The notes under the pieces were generated by a model that searched no databases, was not told the DNA's origin, and saw only the letters and a list, made by a program, of their open reading frames with translations. Positions 14,716 through 23,164 of a DNA stretch of 36,652 nt are shown here, piece after piece (the first letter of the stretch is position 1; the number at the start of each line of letters is the position of its first letter). Both the position numbers and the translations under genes were made by a program. This stretch comes from G021776435 sp046756245 (GTDB lineage Bacteria > Pseudomonadota > Alphaproteobacteria > Caulobacterales > Parvularculaceae): positions 1 to 36,652 of the forward strand of contig JBHHVZ010000019.1 of assembly GCA_046756245.1 (NCBI GenBank), read 5' to 3'.

Positions 14716-17700
14716 ATGAGCATCAATTCGTCATTCAAAGCGACCGCGGCTCGGCTGTTGTCGGGCGTCGCGTTGTCGGCGTTGGCTGTCGGCGCGGCTT
14801 CAGCCCAGTCCATCGGCGATGAGATCATCGTCACTTCGCAAAGAACGGAGCAATCCTTGCAGGACGTGCCGATCGCAGTCTCGGCGTTCGGCGGCGAAGA
14901 GCTCGACGCCCGTCAGATGGAAAGCTTCACAGATATCCAGTTCAACATTCCGAACTTTTCATTCTCGCGATCGAATTTCACCAATTCGACGATTGCGCTG
15001 CGCGGCATCGGCGCGCTGGCGGTGGGTTCATCGACGGAGCCGGCGGTTTCGGTGCACATCAACGACGTGTTCATCGAAACGCCGCGCCTGTTTGAGACCG
15101 AGTTTTTCGACGTTGAGCGCATCGAAATTCTGCGCGGGCCGCAGGGCACGCTGTTTGGGCGCAACGCCACGGGCGGGGTCTTGAACGTCCACACCAACAA
15201 GGCTGACCCAAGCGGCGTCGGCGCGCATGTCGATGCTGAATTCGGCAGCTTCGATTCCGTCAAGATCAAAGGCGCTGTTAACGTTCCGCTTTCGGATACG
15301 CTCGCGGCGCGTTTGGCTGGCACGGTCATTCAGCGCGACGGTTTTACGAAAAACGTGTTCACTGGAACCGACATCGACGACCGCGACATTTATGCGTTGC
15401 GGGGTTCGGTGCGCTGGCTGCCGACCGACAACACGACAATCGACTTCATGGCGAGCTATATGCGCGAAGACGACCGGCGCCAGCGCGCCAGCGGCAGCCA
15501 GTGCAATCCCGATCCCGCGCTGGGCTGCGCGCCGGGCCCGCTTTCCTTCGGCGGGTTCGGAGCGGATTTGCGTGCGACGACATTCGTCACCTCGTCGATC
15601 GACACGCTGACGCTTCTCGGCGTTCAGGCCGGCCTGCCGCAAAATATTGCGCTCGCCAACGCCTCCGTTCTCGGCCTGTTTCAGGTCGGCGCCGGGCCGG
15701 TGTTCTCCCAAGTCGCCCAGCCAACCGATCCGCGCAAGGTGGCGCTCGATTTCGACCCGACCTACAACGCCGAAGAGTCCATCTTCATGGTGAATCTGCG
15801 CCATGATTTCGATCAGCTTACGTTCAAGCTGAACGCCGGCTACGGCAATTCGAAAATCGCCCAGGCCCAGGATTTCGACGGCACGGTCGGTCCGGAGCTG
15901 GCGCTGTCGCCAGTTTTTTCGACGGGTTTTCCGTTCGGTCTGCCGGCGAACGCGCTGTTTCCGGGATCGCCCGCCGCGCCGCCGATTGCAGGCGCGCCGA
16001 TCCTCGCCAATACATTGTTTGCGGGCGGAACGTTCCCCACGTCGGCGTTTGACTTTGTCGGTCTCGCCGGCGCCATCGGCGGCAAGGAGCTCTTGCGCAC
16101 GACCAATTTCGCTTCGGCGAACTTGTCGATCGGCGAGGGCGACTACTGGTCGGTGGAAGGCATCGTCAATTCCGATTTCGAGGGCCGCCTCAATTTCCTG
16201 CTCGGCGGTAACTATACGGAGCGCAACGGCTTTGCGGACTTCTCCGTTAACGTCAACACACTCGATTATTTCGCCGCGGTCGGCGCCGTGACAGCGGTGC
16301 GCGGCGCAACCTTCGCCGGCACGCTCGACGCTATCGCGGCCGGAACCGCGGCGGCGGTGCTCGCCGGCGGCGGCTCGCAGGCTGCGGCCGACGCTGCTGC
16401 AGCGGCTGCGCGCACGGATCCCGCCAACATTCAGACCGCGCTCGACAATATGAACGCCGTCGACGGCGTTTCCGGCTTCGTGCCGTTCTTCTTCAACGAC
16501 ACCGACGACGCCTTCCTCGAATCCTTCTCGATCTTCGGCGAGGTCTATTTCGATCTCACCGATACGATCAGATTCACCGGCGGCGTTCGTCGGAACTGGG
16601 ACGACAAGGGCGTCCGCGATCGCGGCAACTTCCTTGAATCGATCCTGGTGCCGGGCGCGGCGGTGCCGGTCGTGCCCATCGGCACGACCGACGTGCGCCC
16701 GTTCCTCGACGCCGAAGAAGAAGTCGTGAACACGCCGGGCGCGATCAACGACTTCCGCATCGTTCAAGACGATTTCAACGCGACGACCGGCCGCGCCGTT
16801 CTCGAATGGGCGGCGACGGACAACGCCAACTTCTATGTCTCTTATACGCGCGGCTACAAGCCGGGCGGCTTCAACCCGCGCCCGAGTCAGAATCTTGCGG
16901 CGGGCGTGCCGCTCACCTTCGGCCCGGAAAACATCAACTCCATCGAAGCCGGCGTCAAATCGACATCGCATGAGGGGAGACTGCGCGCCAACTTGACGGG
17001 CTTCTATTACGATTATGGCGGGCTTCAGGTCGCCAATTTCGTCAACCAGACGACGGTCAACCAGAATATCGATGCGACGGTCTGGGGGCTTGAGGGCGAA
17101 TTCGTGTTCGAGCCGGTCGACGACCTCATCTTCAATTCGACCGTTTCCTATCTCAACACCGATATCGGAAACTTCCAGTCGATCAACTCCGCCAATCCGG
17201 CCGCCGGGGTTGCAGACGCGACGGTGCTGGCCGACATCACCAACGGCACGAATTGCGTGCTGCAGGCGAACGGCGCGCCGTTCAGCCTTATTGGTTTCGA
17301 TCTCGGCGCCATCGATCCGGCGCTGGCGGCGCTGAACTCCTTCATCGACGACGAGTTCACGGTCTGCTCGACATTAAGCGACCTGCTGACGACCGGCGCA
17401 GGGCTGGCCCCTGTGGGACTCAACACCATTTTCTCCGGCGCATTCGCAACGCCGATCAACTTCACGGTCACCCAGACCGGTTTGCTGACCGACGTCACCG
17501 GCAATGAACTTCCGGGATCGCCAAACGTCTCAGTCAGCGTCGGCGCCCAGTATTCCCTCCGTCTCGGGAATAATCTGGTCGCAACCCCGCGGATCGACGC
17601 TTACTATCAGGGCGAGGCGTTTGCGACGATCTTCAATGAGGCTCAGGATCGCATCGACGATTATATCATCGCCAACGCCCAGATCACGATCGGCCCCGAG

Positions 17701-17856
17701 GATGGAACCTGGTATATCCGCGGTTTCGTCCAGAACCTGACGGACAAGGATGCGGTCACAGGGCTTTCCAATCTCGGCCAGACGGCAGGCAATTTCACCA
17801 ATGTCTTCCTGGTGGAGCCGCGCCGCTACGGCGTCGGCGTCGGGATGCGGTTTTAG
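14716..17856 (+). CDS. TonB-dependent outer membrane receptor
   Basis: This 1046-residue outer-membrane transporter starts with a signal peptide (to ASAQ near residue 30), followed by a TonB-box-like DEIIVTSQR, a plug domain (LQDVPIAVSAFGGEEL, then VERIEILRGPQGTLFGRNATGGVLNV), and a long 22-strand-type barrel ending in the aromatic terminus RRYGVGVGMRF. It belongs by look to the large group used by Caulobacter- and sphingomonad-type bacteria for siderophores, vitamins or glycans; the ligand cannot be told, since no uptake or degradation genes adjoin it. Alanine/glycine-rich insertions (e.g. AAADAAAAAARTDP) lie in predicted extracellular loops. Start ATG 14716 is set by the signal peptide. A strong terminator follows the stop. 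Confidence 0.95.
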   Translation: MSINSSFKATAARLLSGVALSALAVGAASAQSIGDEIIVTSQRTEQSLQDVPIAVSAFGGEELDARQMESFTDIQFNIPNFSFSRSNFTNSTIALRGIGALAVGSSTEPAVSVHINDVFIETPRLFETEFFDVERIEILRGPQGTLFGRNATGGVLNVHTNKADPSGVGAHVDAEFGSFDSVKIKGAVNVPLSDTLAARLAGTVIQRDGFTKNVFTGTDIDDRDIYALRGSVRWLPTDNTTIDFMASYMREDDRRQRASGSQCNPDPALGCAPGPLSFGGFGADLRATTFVTSSIDTLTLLGVQAGLPQNIALANASVLGLFQVGAGPVFSQVAQPTDPRKVALDFDPTYNAEESIFMVNLRHDFDQLTFKLNAGYGNSKIAQAQDFDGTVGPELALSPVFSTGFPFGLPANALFPGSPAAPPIAGAPILANTLFAGGTFPTSAFDFVGLAGAIGGKELLRTTNFASANLSIGEGDYWSVEGIVNSDFEGRLNFLLGGNYTERNGFADFSVNVNTLDYFAAVGAVTAVRGATFAGTLDAIAAGTAAAVLAGGGSQAAADAAAAAARTDPANIQTALDNMNAVDGVSGFVPFFFNDTDDAFLESFSIFGEVYFDLTDTIRFTGGVRRNWDDKGVRDRGNFLESILVPGAAVPVVPIGTTDVRPFLDAEEEVVNTPGAINDFRIVQDDFNATTGRAVLEWAATDNANFYVSYTRGYKPGGFNPRPSQNLAAGVPLTFGPENINSIEAGVKSTSHEGRLRANLTGFYYDYGGLQVANFVNQTTVNQNIDATVWGLEGEFVFEPVDDLIFNSTVSYLNTDIGNFQSINSANPAAGVADATVLADITNGTNCVLQANGAPFSLIGFDLGAIDPALAALNSFIDDEFTVCSTLSDLLTTGAGLAPVGLNTIFSGAFATPINFTVTQTGLLTDVTGNELPGSPNVSVSVGAQYSLRLGNNLVATPRIDAYYQGEAFATIFNEAQDRIDDYIIANAQITIGPEDGTWYIRGFVQNLTDKDAVTGLSNLGQTAGNFTNVFLVEPRRYGVGVGMRF

Positions 17857-17885
17857 TTCCGGAATTTTTCGTGCGAGCAACGAAG

Positions 17886-17916
17886 CAGGCGGCCCTTCGG
17901 GGCCGCCTGTTTTTTT
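17886..17916 (+). terminator. Rho-independent terminator of the TonB-dependent receptor gene
   Basis: A perfect 10-bp GC-rich stem (17886-17895 with 17900-17909) closes on a TTCG tetraloop and is followed by seven T residues (17910-17916), 30 bp after the receptor stop codon. Confidence 0.93.
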
Positions 17917-17973
17917 GGCGCTGCGGCTCGCCGCTGCGGAAACCGGGAATCTGCGGCCGGCGACCTTCGAAAC

Positions 17974-18059
17974 GGTCCATTTTGTCTCCCGATCCGAAAG
18001 ACGAAAAACGCGAAACCCGCGAATTTTCCGGCCTGCAGGGAGAAAGGGTCCATTTTGTC
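17974..18059. repeat. 13-bp direct repeat pair
   Basis: GGTCCATTTTGTC occurs at 17974-17986 and again, identical, at 18047-18059, a 73-bp offset. The flanks differ. The purpose is unknown; it could be part of a repeat family or a protein binding site. Confidence 0.6.
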
Positions 18060-18103
18060 CGTTTCGGAACGTGCGGGGAACATCCGTATTTGTCAGACCT
18101 ATC

Positions 18104-18232
18104 CTTGTCATCCCGGACGGCGTGGAACGCGCCGATCCGGGATCCATTCCTCTGTCGTGTCCGCTTGCATCTGCGATGACGCAGGCGGAATGGATTCCGG
18201 ATCGATCCTTCGGATCGTCCGGAATGACAGGG
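18104..18232. repeat. Branched palindromic intergenic repeat (BIME/RIME-like)
   Basis: The outer arms TGTCATCCCGGAC (from 18106) and GTCCGGAATGACA (to 18229) pair with one non-Watson-Crick position, and the inner arms 18134-18150 and 18187-18203 pair 16 of 17. Between outer and inner arms sit small hairpins on each side (GGCG...CGCC near 18118-18133; GATCC-TTCG-GATC near 18204-18216), giving a cruciform-like fold. The element shares GTCATCCCGGA with 1471-1481 (reverse strand). Confidence 0.7.
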
Positions 18233-18356
18233 AAATTCGGATAAACGGGCGCGCGTTTCGTCATCCCCTTGCTATAAGCTCGCCCGGAAAGGCGGGGATA
18301 GCTGTCCCTCAAGATTTAATGTTTGAGCCCGTGATTCCGGGCGGGCGGGCGCGAAA

Positions 18357-19070
18357 TTACGCCTCTGCGGCGAATTTTTCCCCCGCGCCGGCGCTTCCAC
18401 CGTCGACCCAGGCTTGCAGCGCGAAGCTGTCGATGAAATGCGCGAGCACGGCGGCGTCGCCGTTTGACTTCATGTGCGCGCGCGCCTCGCTTGCAGAAAT
18501 CTCCTTGCGCATCGCCTGCATGACGGTCGCCACGTCGGTTTCGATATGCGCGACGGCCGGCGTATCGACGCCGCGCCGGGCGATCATTTCTCCGTTCATA
18601 TAGTAGAACGTATACGGATGGCCGTCGATGAGCGCATGGACGACGTAATTGAGCGCCGCCGCTTCGCGATAATTTGCGAACAGCTCCATAGCGAGCGCCA
18701 CCGAGTCCGGCTGAAGATTGTTAGTATAAATGGACTCGCGCGCCGGCGCGCTTTCAGGCCGGTCGATAAAATAATCGATCGACCAGCACATCAGCGCCCG
18801 AATCGTCGGACGCAGCGCGTCGCCCTGCGGGGCCAGCCGGTAATTCCCGCGCGTCTCGTCTGCGCCCGGGGCGACGATCAGCCCGGCTTCAGCGAGCTCT
18901 TTTAATCGCTTGCTCAAAAGATTGGCGCCGATTCCGGGCAGGCTGGCCTGCAGGTCGCCGAACCGCCGCGGGCCCAGAAAAAGCTCCCGCACGATCAACA
19001 GCGTCCAGCGCTCTCCGAGAAGGTCCAGCGCATAGGCCAGCACGCAGTCCTGATTGTAAGTCCTTGCCAT
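18357..19070 (-). CDS. HxlR-family transcriptional regulator with SCP2-like C-terminal domain
   Basis: This 237-residue protein starts with an HxlR/MarR-like winged helix: DCVLAYALDLLGERWTLLIVRELF, then GPRRFGDLQASLPGIGANLLSKRLKEL, a typical HxlR signature. Residues about 125-230 resemble the SCP2 (sterol-carrier) domain often fused to such regulators in actinobacteria and alphaproteobacteria: YTFYYMNGEMIARRG, then AHIETDVATVMQAM and NGDAAVLAHFIDSF. The SCP2 part may sense a hydrophobic ligand (inferred). ATG 19070 matches the family N-terminus; a 16-codon upstream extension is basic and unlikely. It diverges from the small exported protein at 19264, whose promoter carries repeats that are a likely operator. 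Confidence 0.85.
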   Translation of the reverse strand: MARTYNQDCVLAYALDLLGERWTLLIVRELFLGPRRFGDLQASLPGIGANLLSKRLKELAEAGLIVAPGADETRGNYRLAPQGDALRPTIRALMCWSIDYFIDRPESAPARESIYTNNLQPDSVALAMELFANYREAAALNYVVHALIDGHPYTFYYMNGEMIARRGVDTPAVAHIETDVATVMQAMRKEISASEARAHMKSNGDAAVLAHFIDSFALQAWVDGGSAGAGEKFAAEA

Positions 19071-19160
19071 TACTGGCCTTTTTTGTTTCCGCCCGTGCGG
19101 CAGTCCGCGCCTGCGCATTCTTTTCCAGCTTTTGGTGATGCTATCAGATCATGCATAAGG

Positions 19161-19191
19161 TAAAAATATATTTGACACTTTAAAAATATAT
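19161..19191. promoter_or_regulatory. Two 11-bp direct repeats with 20-bp period (candidate operator)
   Basis: TAAAAATATAT occurs at 19161-19171 and 19181-19191, two helical turns apart and flanking the -35 hexamer of the promoter below. In this GC-rich DNA such AT-rich repeats stand out. The adjacent HxlR-type regulator is the natural candidate to bind them. Confidence 0.5.
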
Positions 19192-19199
19192 AGTAAACT
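19172..19199 (+). promoter_or_regulatory. Sigma-70-type promoter for the 95-aa exported protein
   Basis: A perfect -35 TTGACA (19172-19177) is followed after 16 bp by TAAACT (19194-19199), placing a start near 19206, about 58 bp before the ATG. Confidence 0.5.
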
Positions 19200-19263
19200 C
19201 TAACGTGCAGTCAATGGCGCTCAACCTGCGTTTGCGCCGCGCGATCAATTCCGGAGCTCAGTC

Positions 19264-19551
19264 ATGATGAAGCATCTCGTTATCGCCCTTGTCGCCGCCG
19301 GCGGCCTCTTCGCCGTATCTTCCGCCGGGGCCACGAACTGGACCGAAAATGTCGCCCTGTGCGCGGCCGCCCTTGATGAACAGGGCGTCGCCGACGCAGA
19401 TCGGTACGTCCCGAGGCTCAAAAAGACCCGCGACGGCGCGACCAAGCGCGTCACCGTAAAAATGGCGCCGCTCAATGACGATCTGGAAGCCATCGTCGCC
19501 GAATGCCGGATCCGCAGCGGCGAGGTCGTCGACGTCAGCATCAAAGCCTGA
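19264..19551 (+). CDS. Small exported protein of unknown function (95 aa)
   Basis: A clear signal peptide (MMKHLVIALVAAGGLFAVSSAGA) leads to a mature protein of about 70 residues: an N-terminal stretch with one cysteine (ENVALCAAALDEQG), a lysine/arginine-rich middle, and a C-terminal part with a second cysteine (IVAECRIRSGEVVDVSIKA), so one disulfide is possible. I do not recognise the family. CCGGAG precedes the tandem ATGs (19264 and 19267; either may serve). The gene is a single-gene unit with its own promoter and terminator, diverging from the HxlR-type regulator that may control it. Confidence 0.75.
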   Translation: MMKHLVIALVAAGGLFAVSSAGATNWTENVALCAAALDEQGVADADRYVPRLKKTRDGATKRVTVKMAPLNDDLEAIVAECRIRSGEVVDVSIKA

Positions 19552-19583
19552 CCGGCGCCTTCCGCCTCACCCCTGAACTGAAA

Positions 19584-19611
19584 CGCCCGCCTTTCGGCGG
19601 GCGCTTTTTTT
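19584..19611 (+). terminator. Rho-independent terminator of the 95-aa exported protein gene
   Basis: A perfect 8-bp stem CGCCCGCC/GGCGGGCG (19584-19591 with 19596-19603) with TTTC loop is followed by C and seven T residues. It lies 32 bp after the stop. Confidence 0.93.
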
Positions 19612-19637
19612 CTCAGACGGCGATTAACGCCTGCGGC

Positions 19638-20528
19638 TCATTCGCCGGCGAGCGACCGATAGGCCGTGCGCGTCATCGCTTCGCCGTTGATGAAGCCCTG
19701 ACCCCAGGTTTCGTTCAGATCCTTCAGCGGGTCGGCCTTGACTGTTTCTTCTTCGTTGAGTCCGGCGTCGATCGCCTCCTGCACCTTGGCGCGCACGCTT
19801 TTGAGCGTTGCAAGCGTGCGCTCAAGATCGGCCTTGCCCGCCAGAGGTCCGTGACCGGGTATGATCTTCGTATCGTCATCGATCATGCTGAGAACATATT
19901 CCTGAGCGGCGATATAACCATTGAGGCCGCCGCCTCCGGCAAGGTCGATGAAGGGATAAAAACCGTTGAAGAACACATCGCCCATGTGGATGACGTTGAT
20001 GTCCCGGAAATAAACGATACCATCTCCGTCCGTATGCGCATTGTCGACATGGAAGACGAAAACCTCATGCCCGTTCCAGTGAAAGGTCACCGTGTCTGAA
20101 AAAGTGATCACCGGGAGCGCGCCTTCGGGCGACGGCGGCACGGTGCGGTTTTCCCGCTTGACGCCTTCCTTCAGGCGTTTGCGCACATTGTCATGGGCGA
20201 CGATGGTCGCGCCCGCTTCGCCGAAATTCTCGTTTCCGCCGGTGTGATCGCCGTGATAATGCGTGTTCAGCACGTAATCGACCGGCGCGTCCGTGACCGT
20301 CTTGATCGCCGCCATGATCTTTTCCGTGAGCGGCGCGAACTGGTCGTCGATGACGAAGGCGCCGTCCTCGCCGGCCGACAGACCGATATTGCCGCCGGCC
20401 CCCTGCAGCATGTAGACGCCGCCGGCCGTCTCGATGACCTCGATTTCAACTTTCGAAAAGTCGGTTTGCGCGGTTGCGGGCGCGGCGGCGATCAACAGCG
20501 CGAGCGCGCTGGCGGCGTATCGAAACAT
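19638..20528 (-). CDS. Exported metallo-beta-lactamase-fold hydrolase
   Basis: This 296-residue protein has a signal peptide (to TAQTD, about residue 21), so it acts in the periplasm or outside. The zinc ligands of the MBL fold are all visible: HYHGDH (His90, His92, Asp94, His95), NAHTDGD (His165), GDVFF (Asp184) and PGHGP (His226). It lies closer to the broad group of uncharacterised exported MBL hydrolases than to a named lactonase or beta-lactamase; beta-lactamase activity cannot be assumed. ATG 20528 follows GGGAGGG; an ATG five codons upstream is inside that leader. It is transcribed alone, diverging from the DAHP synthase gene. Confidence 0.88.
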   Translation of the reverse strand: MFRYAASALALLIAAAPATAQTDFSKVEIEVIETAGGVYMLQGAGGNIGLSAGEDGAFVIDDQFAPLTEKIMAAIKTVTDAPVDYVLNTHYHGDHTGGNENFGEAGATIVAHDNVRKRLKEGVKRENRTVPPSPEGALPVITFSDTVTFHWNGHEVFVFHVDNAHTDGDGIVYFRDINVIHMGDVFFNGFYPFIDLAGGGGLNGYIAAQEYVLSMIDDDTKIIPGHGPLAGKADLERTLATLKSVRAKVQEAIDAGLNEEETVKADPLKDLNETWGQGFINGEAMTRTAYRSLAGE

Positions 20529-20699
20529 GGAGCCCTCCCTCATTCATGGCTTGGTCTTTGCTACCTTACAGGACGGCGCAGCCTCGCGAAGTCACAAAGA
20601 CGGGCGCGGGATTATCGAACGCAGCTTTCTGGCTCAAAAACTTGCTGTTGCGACAGATAATTGCGCAGGCTAAAGACTGCCCCCTGCATGGAGCGAAGA

Positions 20700-22073
20700 A
20701 TGTCGTGGAGTCCCGAAAGCTGGCGAATGAGGCCCGCCCGTCATCTGCCTGACGATTATCCTGACGCGGCGGCGCTGGCGGCGGTGGAAAAGGAGCTTTC
20801 CGGCTATCCGCCGCTGGTGTTCGCCGGCGAGGTGCGCACCCTGCGCGCCGCTCTTGCAATGATTGCGCGCGGCGAGGCGTTCCTGCTGCAGGGCGGCGAC
20901 TGCGCCGAAAGCTTCAAGGAGTTTCATCCCGACAATATTCGCGACACCTTTCGGGTAATGCTGCAGATGTCGGTGGCCCTGACATTCGGCGCGGCGGTGC
21001 CGGTGGTCAAAGTCGGACGCATCGCCGGACAGTTCGCCAAGCCGCGTTCAATGGCGACCGAGACCCAGAACGGGGTCACGCTGCCAAGCTATCGCGGCGA
21101 CAATATCAACGGCATGGAATTCGACGCCGGCGCGCGCACCCCCGATCCGCAGCGCCTGTTGCGGGCCTACGGCCAGGCCGCCGCCACCTTGAACCTGATC
21201 CGCGCTTTCGCCACCGGCGGCTATGCGGACCTGCACAATGTGCAGCGCTGGAATCTCGAATTCGTCGCCGGCAATCCGCAGGGCGACCGGTATCGCGCGC
21301 TGGCCGACAGGATCTCCGAAACCCTGTCATTCATGGAGGCGTGCGGCGTCACAGGCCGCGAGGTGCGCGCCATTCGCGAGGTCGATTTCTTCACCAGCCA
21401 TGAGGCGTTGCTGCTCGGTTTCGAAGAGGCGATGACGCGCGTCGATTCAACGACCGGACGCTGGTACGATACGTCGGCGCATCTGGTCTGGATTGGCGAC
21501 CGCAGCCGTCAACCTAAAGGCGCCCATGTGGAATTCTGCCGCGGGATCGAGAACCCGATCGGTCTCAAATGCGGCCCGAGCCTCGAGCCGGACGAGCTGA
21601 TGACTCTGCTCGATTTGCTCGACCCGGATAATGAACCCGGGCGGATCGTGCTGATCGCCCGCTTCGGCGCCGAAAATGTCGGCGGGGACCTGCCGCCGCT
21701 CGTGCGCCGCGTCGTAGCGGAAGGGCGCAATGTGGTGTGGTCCTGCGACCCCATGCATGGGAACACGATCAAGACCGAGGGCGGCTTCAAGACAAGACGG
21801 TTCGACGCGATTCTCTCGGAGGTTGCAAAATTCTTCGAAATTTGCCGCGCGGAGGGCGCCCATCCCGGCGGAGTGCATTTCGAGATGACCGGCCAGAATG
21901 TGACGGAATGCCTGGGCGGGGCGCACGCCATATCGGAAAAGGACCTGTCCTCGCGCTACCACACACACTGCGACCCCCGTCTCAACGCCAGCCAGGCGCT
22001 GGAGCTCGCCTTTATCCTCGCCGACCGGTTAAAAGTCGCGCGCGACGCCCGCCCGGCGGTCCGAGCGAGCTAA
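20700..22073 (+). CDS. Class II 3-deoxy-7-phosphoheptulonate synthase (DAHP synthase)
   Basis: This enzyme condenses phosphoenolpyruvate and erythrose-4-phosphate in the first step of the shikimate (aromatic amino acid) pathway. The 457-residue protein is of the plant/mycobacterial type II class, not the AroG/F/H type I class: GGDCAESF (metal ligand Cys68), KVGRIAGQFAKPRS, RGDNINGMEFDAGARTPDP, and the C-terminal HPGGVHFEMTGQNVTECLGG and THCDPRLNASQ. ATG 20700 follows GGAG; upstream in-frame ATGs at 20661 and 20688 would add residues lacking family similarity. It lacks the long N-terminal regulatory extension of the mycobacterial enzyme, so feedback control may differ. Confidence 0.94.
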   Translation: MSWSPESWRMRPARHLPDDYPDAAALAAVEKELSGYPPLVFAGEVRTLRAALAMIARGEAFLLQGGDCAESFKEFHPDNIRDTFRVMLQMSVALTFGAAVPVVKVGRIAGQFAKPRSMATETQNGVTLPSYRGDNINGMEFDAGARTPDPQRLLRAYGQAAATLNLIRAFATGGYADLHNVQRWNLEFVAGNPQGDRYRALADRISETLSFMEACGVTGREVRAIREVDFFTSHEALLLGFEEAMTRVDSTTGRWYDTSAHLVWIGDRSRQPKGAHVEFCRGIENPIGLKCGPSLEPDELMTLLDLLDPDNEPGRIVLIARFGAENVGGDLPPLVRRVVAEGRNVVWSCDPMHGNTIKTEGGFKTRRFDAILSEVAKFFEICRAEGAHPGGVHFEMTGQNVTECLGGAHAISEKDLSSRYHTHCDPRLNASQALELAFILADRLKVARDARPAVRAS

Positions 22074-22204
22074 TTTTCTTAAACTACAGCGTGACCTTTG
22101 AAACGGCGCGAAATATAGTTTGACCGCGCTGCGGCGCGCGTTGTCATTTCTATAACGATGCCGGAGGGATAACGTCCCTGCGGGTGCGAGCGCGAGGTTG
22201 CCTG

Positions 22205-23164
22205 TTGGCACATTGTATACGAGGGGGCGTTGCGGGCGCCGGAGTCTTTGGCGCGGTTCATGCGGCGAAATACGCCGCCAGCGACAAAGCGGTCCTCGCC
22301 GCCGTATACGACATTGACGCCGGGCGGGCAGAAGCGCTGGCCCGGCGCTATAATGCTGTTCCGTTTACGAATTATGACGGGTTTCTGAACGCCGTCGAGG
22401 CCTTGACCGTTGCGGCCCCTGCGAGCGCCCATTTCGATCTCGCCGCCGCTGCGCTCGTTGCGGGAAGGCACGTTCTGGTTGAGAAGCCGATTGCGCTGAC
22501 GCTGGATCAAGCCGACCGGCTAAATCATCTGGCGCGCGCGAACGGACTGGCGTTGCAGGCCGGTCATCAGGAACGATTCGTATTTGCGAGTTTCGGCGTG
22601 TTCGCGCGCGAAGACAGGCCGAAGGCGATCGAGTGCCGCCGCTGCGGGCCCGAGACAGGGCGCGGCGAGGATGTTTCGGTGGTCTTCGACCTGATGATTC
22701 ACGACCTCGACCTTGTGCGCCGGCTGATCGCGGCGGAGCCGGGTGCGGTCGAGGCGCAGTCGATTAAAGGCGCTGCGGCGCTCGCGCATGAAGTCGAGGC
22801 GCGGCTTGTTTTTGACAACGGGTTGGTCGCGAGTTTTCTCGCCAGCCGCAGGGCGCCGGAAGGCGAACGGCTGATGCGCCTCATCTACGAAGACGGAACC
22901 ATCGAAATCGACTTCATGGCGCGGCGGGTGGCGAACACGACATCCACCCCGCTCGGCGGCGATTTCACCGACGCCAGTCCGCCGGTCTCGGTGACGGACC
23001 CGCTCGGCTACGGCGTCGAGCGGTTTTTTGAAGCGGTGTTGACCGGCAGCCCGCCGCCGGTGACGGGACCGCAGGCGCGCGCGGCGCTGGAATGGGCGCT
23101 GTTGATCGATGCGGCGGCGCGCGCCAATGAAGAGGCTGTACAAAAACAGACGGTGAGCGCATGA
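22205..23164 (+). CDS. Gfo/Idh/MocA oxidoreductase, likely UDP-GlcNAc 3-dehydrogenase (GnnA-like)
   Basis: The N-terminal Rossmann fold (GVAGAGVFGAVHAAKY), the EKP motif (residues 93-95) and the IHDLDLV helix (His166) mark a Gfo/Idh/MocA dehydrogenase. The short length (319) and coupling to a DegT aminotransferase fit GnnA, which oxidises the 3-position of UDP-GlcNAc before GnnB aminates it; WbpB-like enzymes of O-antigen synthesis are the alternative. No ATG is near the Rossmann start. TTG 22205 has GAGG (22194-22197) seven bases upstream and is preferred to GTG 22184. The stop overlaps the next ATG (ATGA). Substrate is inferred. Confidence 0.8.
   Translation: MAHCIRGGVAGAGVFGAVHAAKYAASDKAVLAAVYDIDAGRAEALARRYNAVPFTNYDGFLNAVEALTVAAPASAHFDLAAAALVAGRHVLVEKPIALTLDQADRLNHLARANGLALQAGHQERFVFASFGVFAREDRPKAIECRRCGPETGRGEDVSVVFDLMIHDLDLVRRLIAAEPGAVEAQSIKGAAALAHEVEARLVFDNGLVASFLASRRAPEGERLMRLIYEDGTIEIDFMARRVANTTSTPLGGDFTDASPPVSVTDPLGYGVERFFEAVLTGSPPPVTGPQARAALEWALLIDAAARANEEAVQKQTVSA

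Larger units (their letters stand above)
17857..18356. other. 500-bp intergenic region of terminator and repeats
   Basis: No gene is supported here between the convergent receptor and HxlR-type genes. In order it holds the receptor terminator, two copies of a 13-bp direct repeat, and a large branched palindromic repeat, each listed separately. Open frames here are short, overlap on both strands and match nothing recognisable. Confidence 0.6.

Noticed and set aside
15028..16971. 647-codon minus-strand open frame
   Set aside because: It lies wholly antisense to the TonB-dependent receptor, is Arg-rich and low in recognisable motifs; such frames arise from GC-rich codon use.
17530..18312. 260-codon minus-strand frame and overlapping plus-strand frames after the receptor
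   Set aside because: They read through a perfect terminator and palindromic repeats and overlap each other; low-complexity translations.
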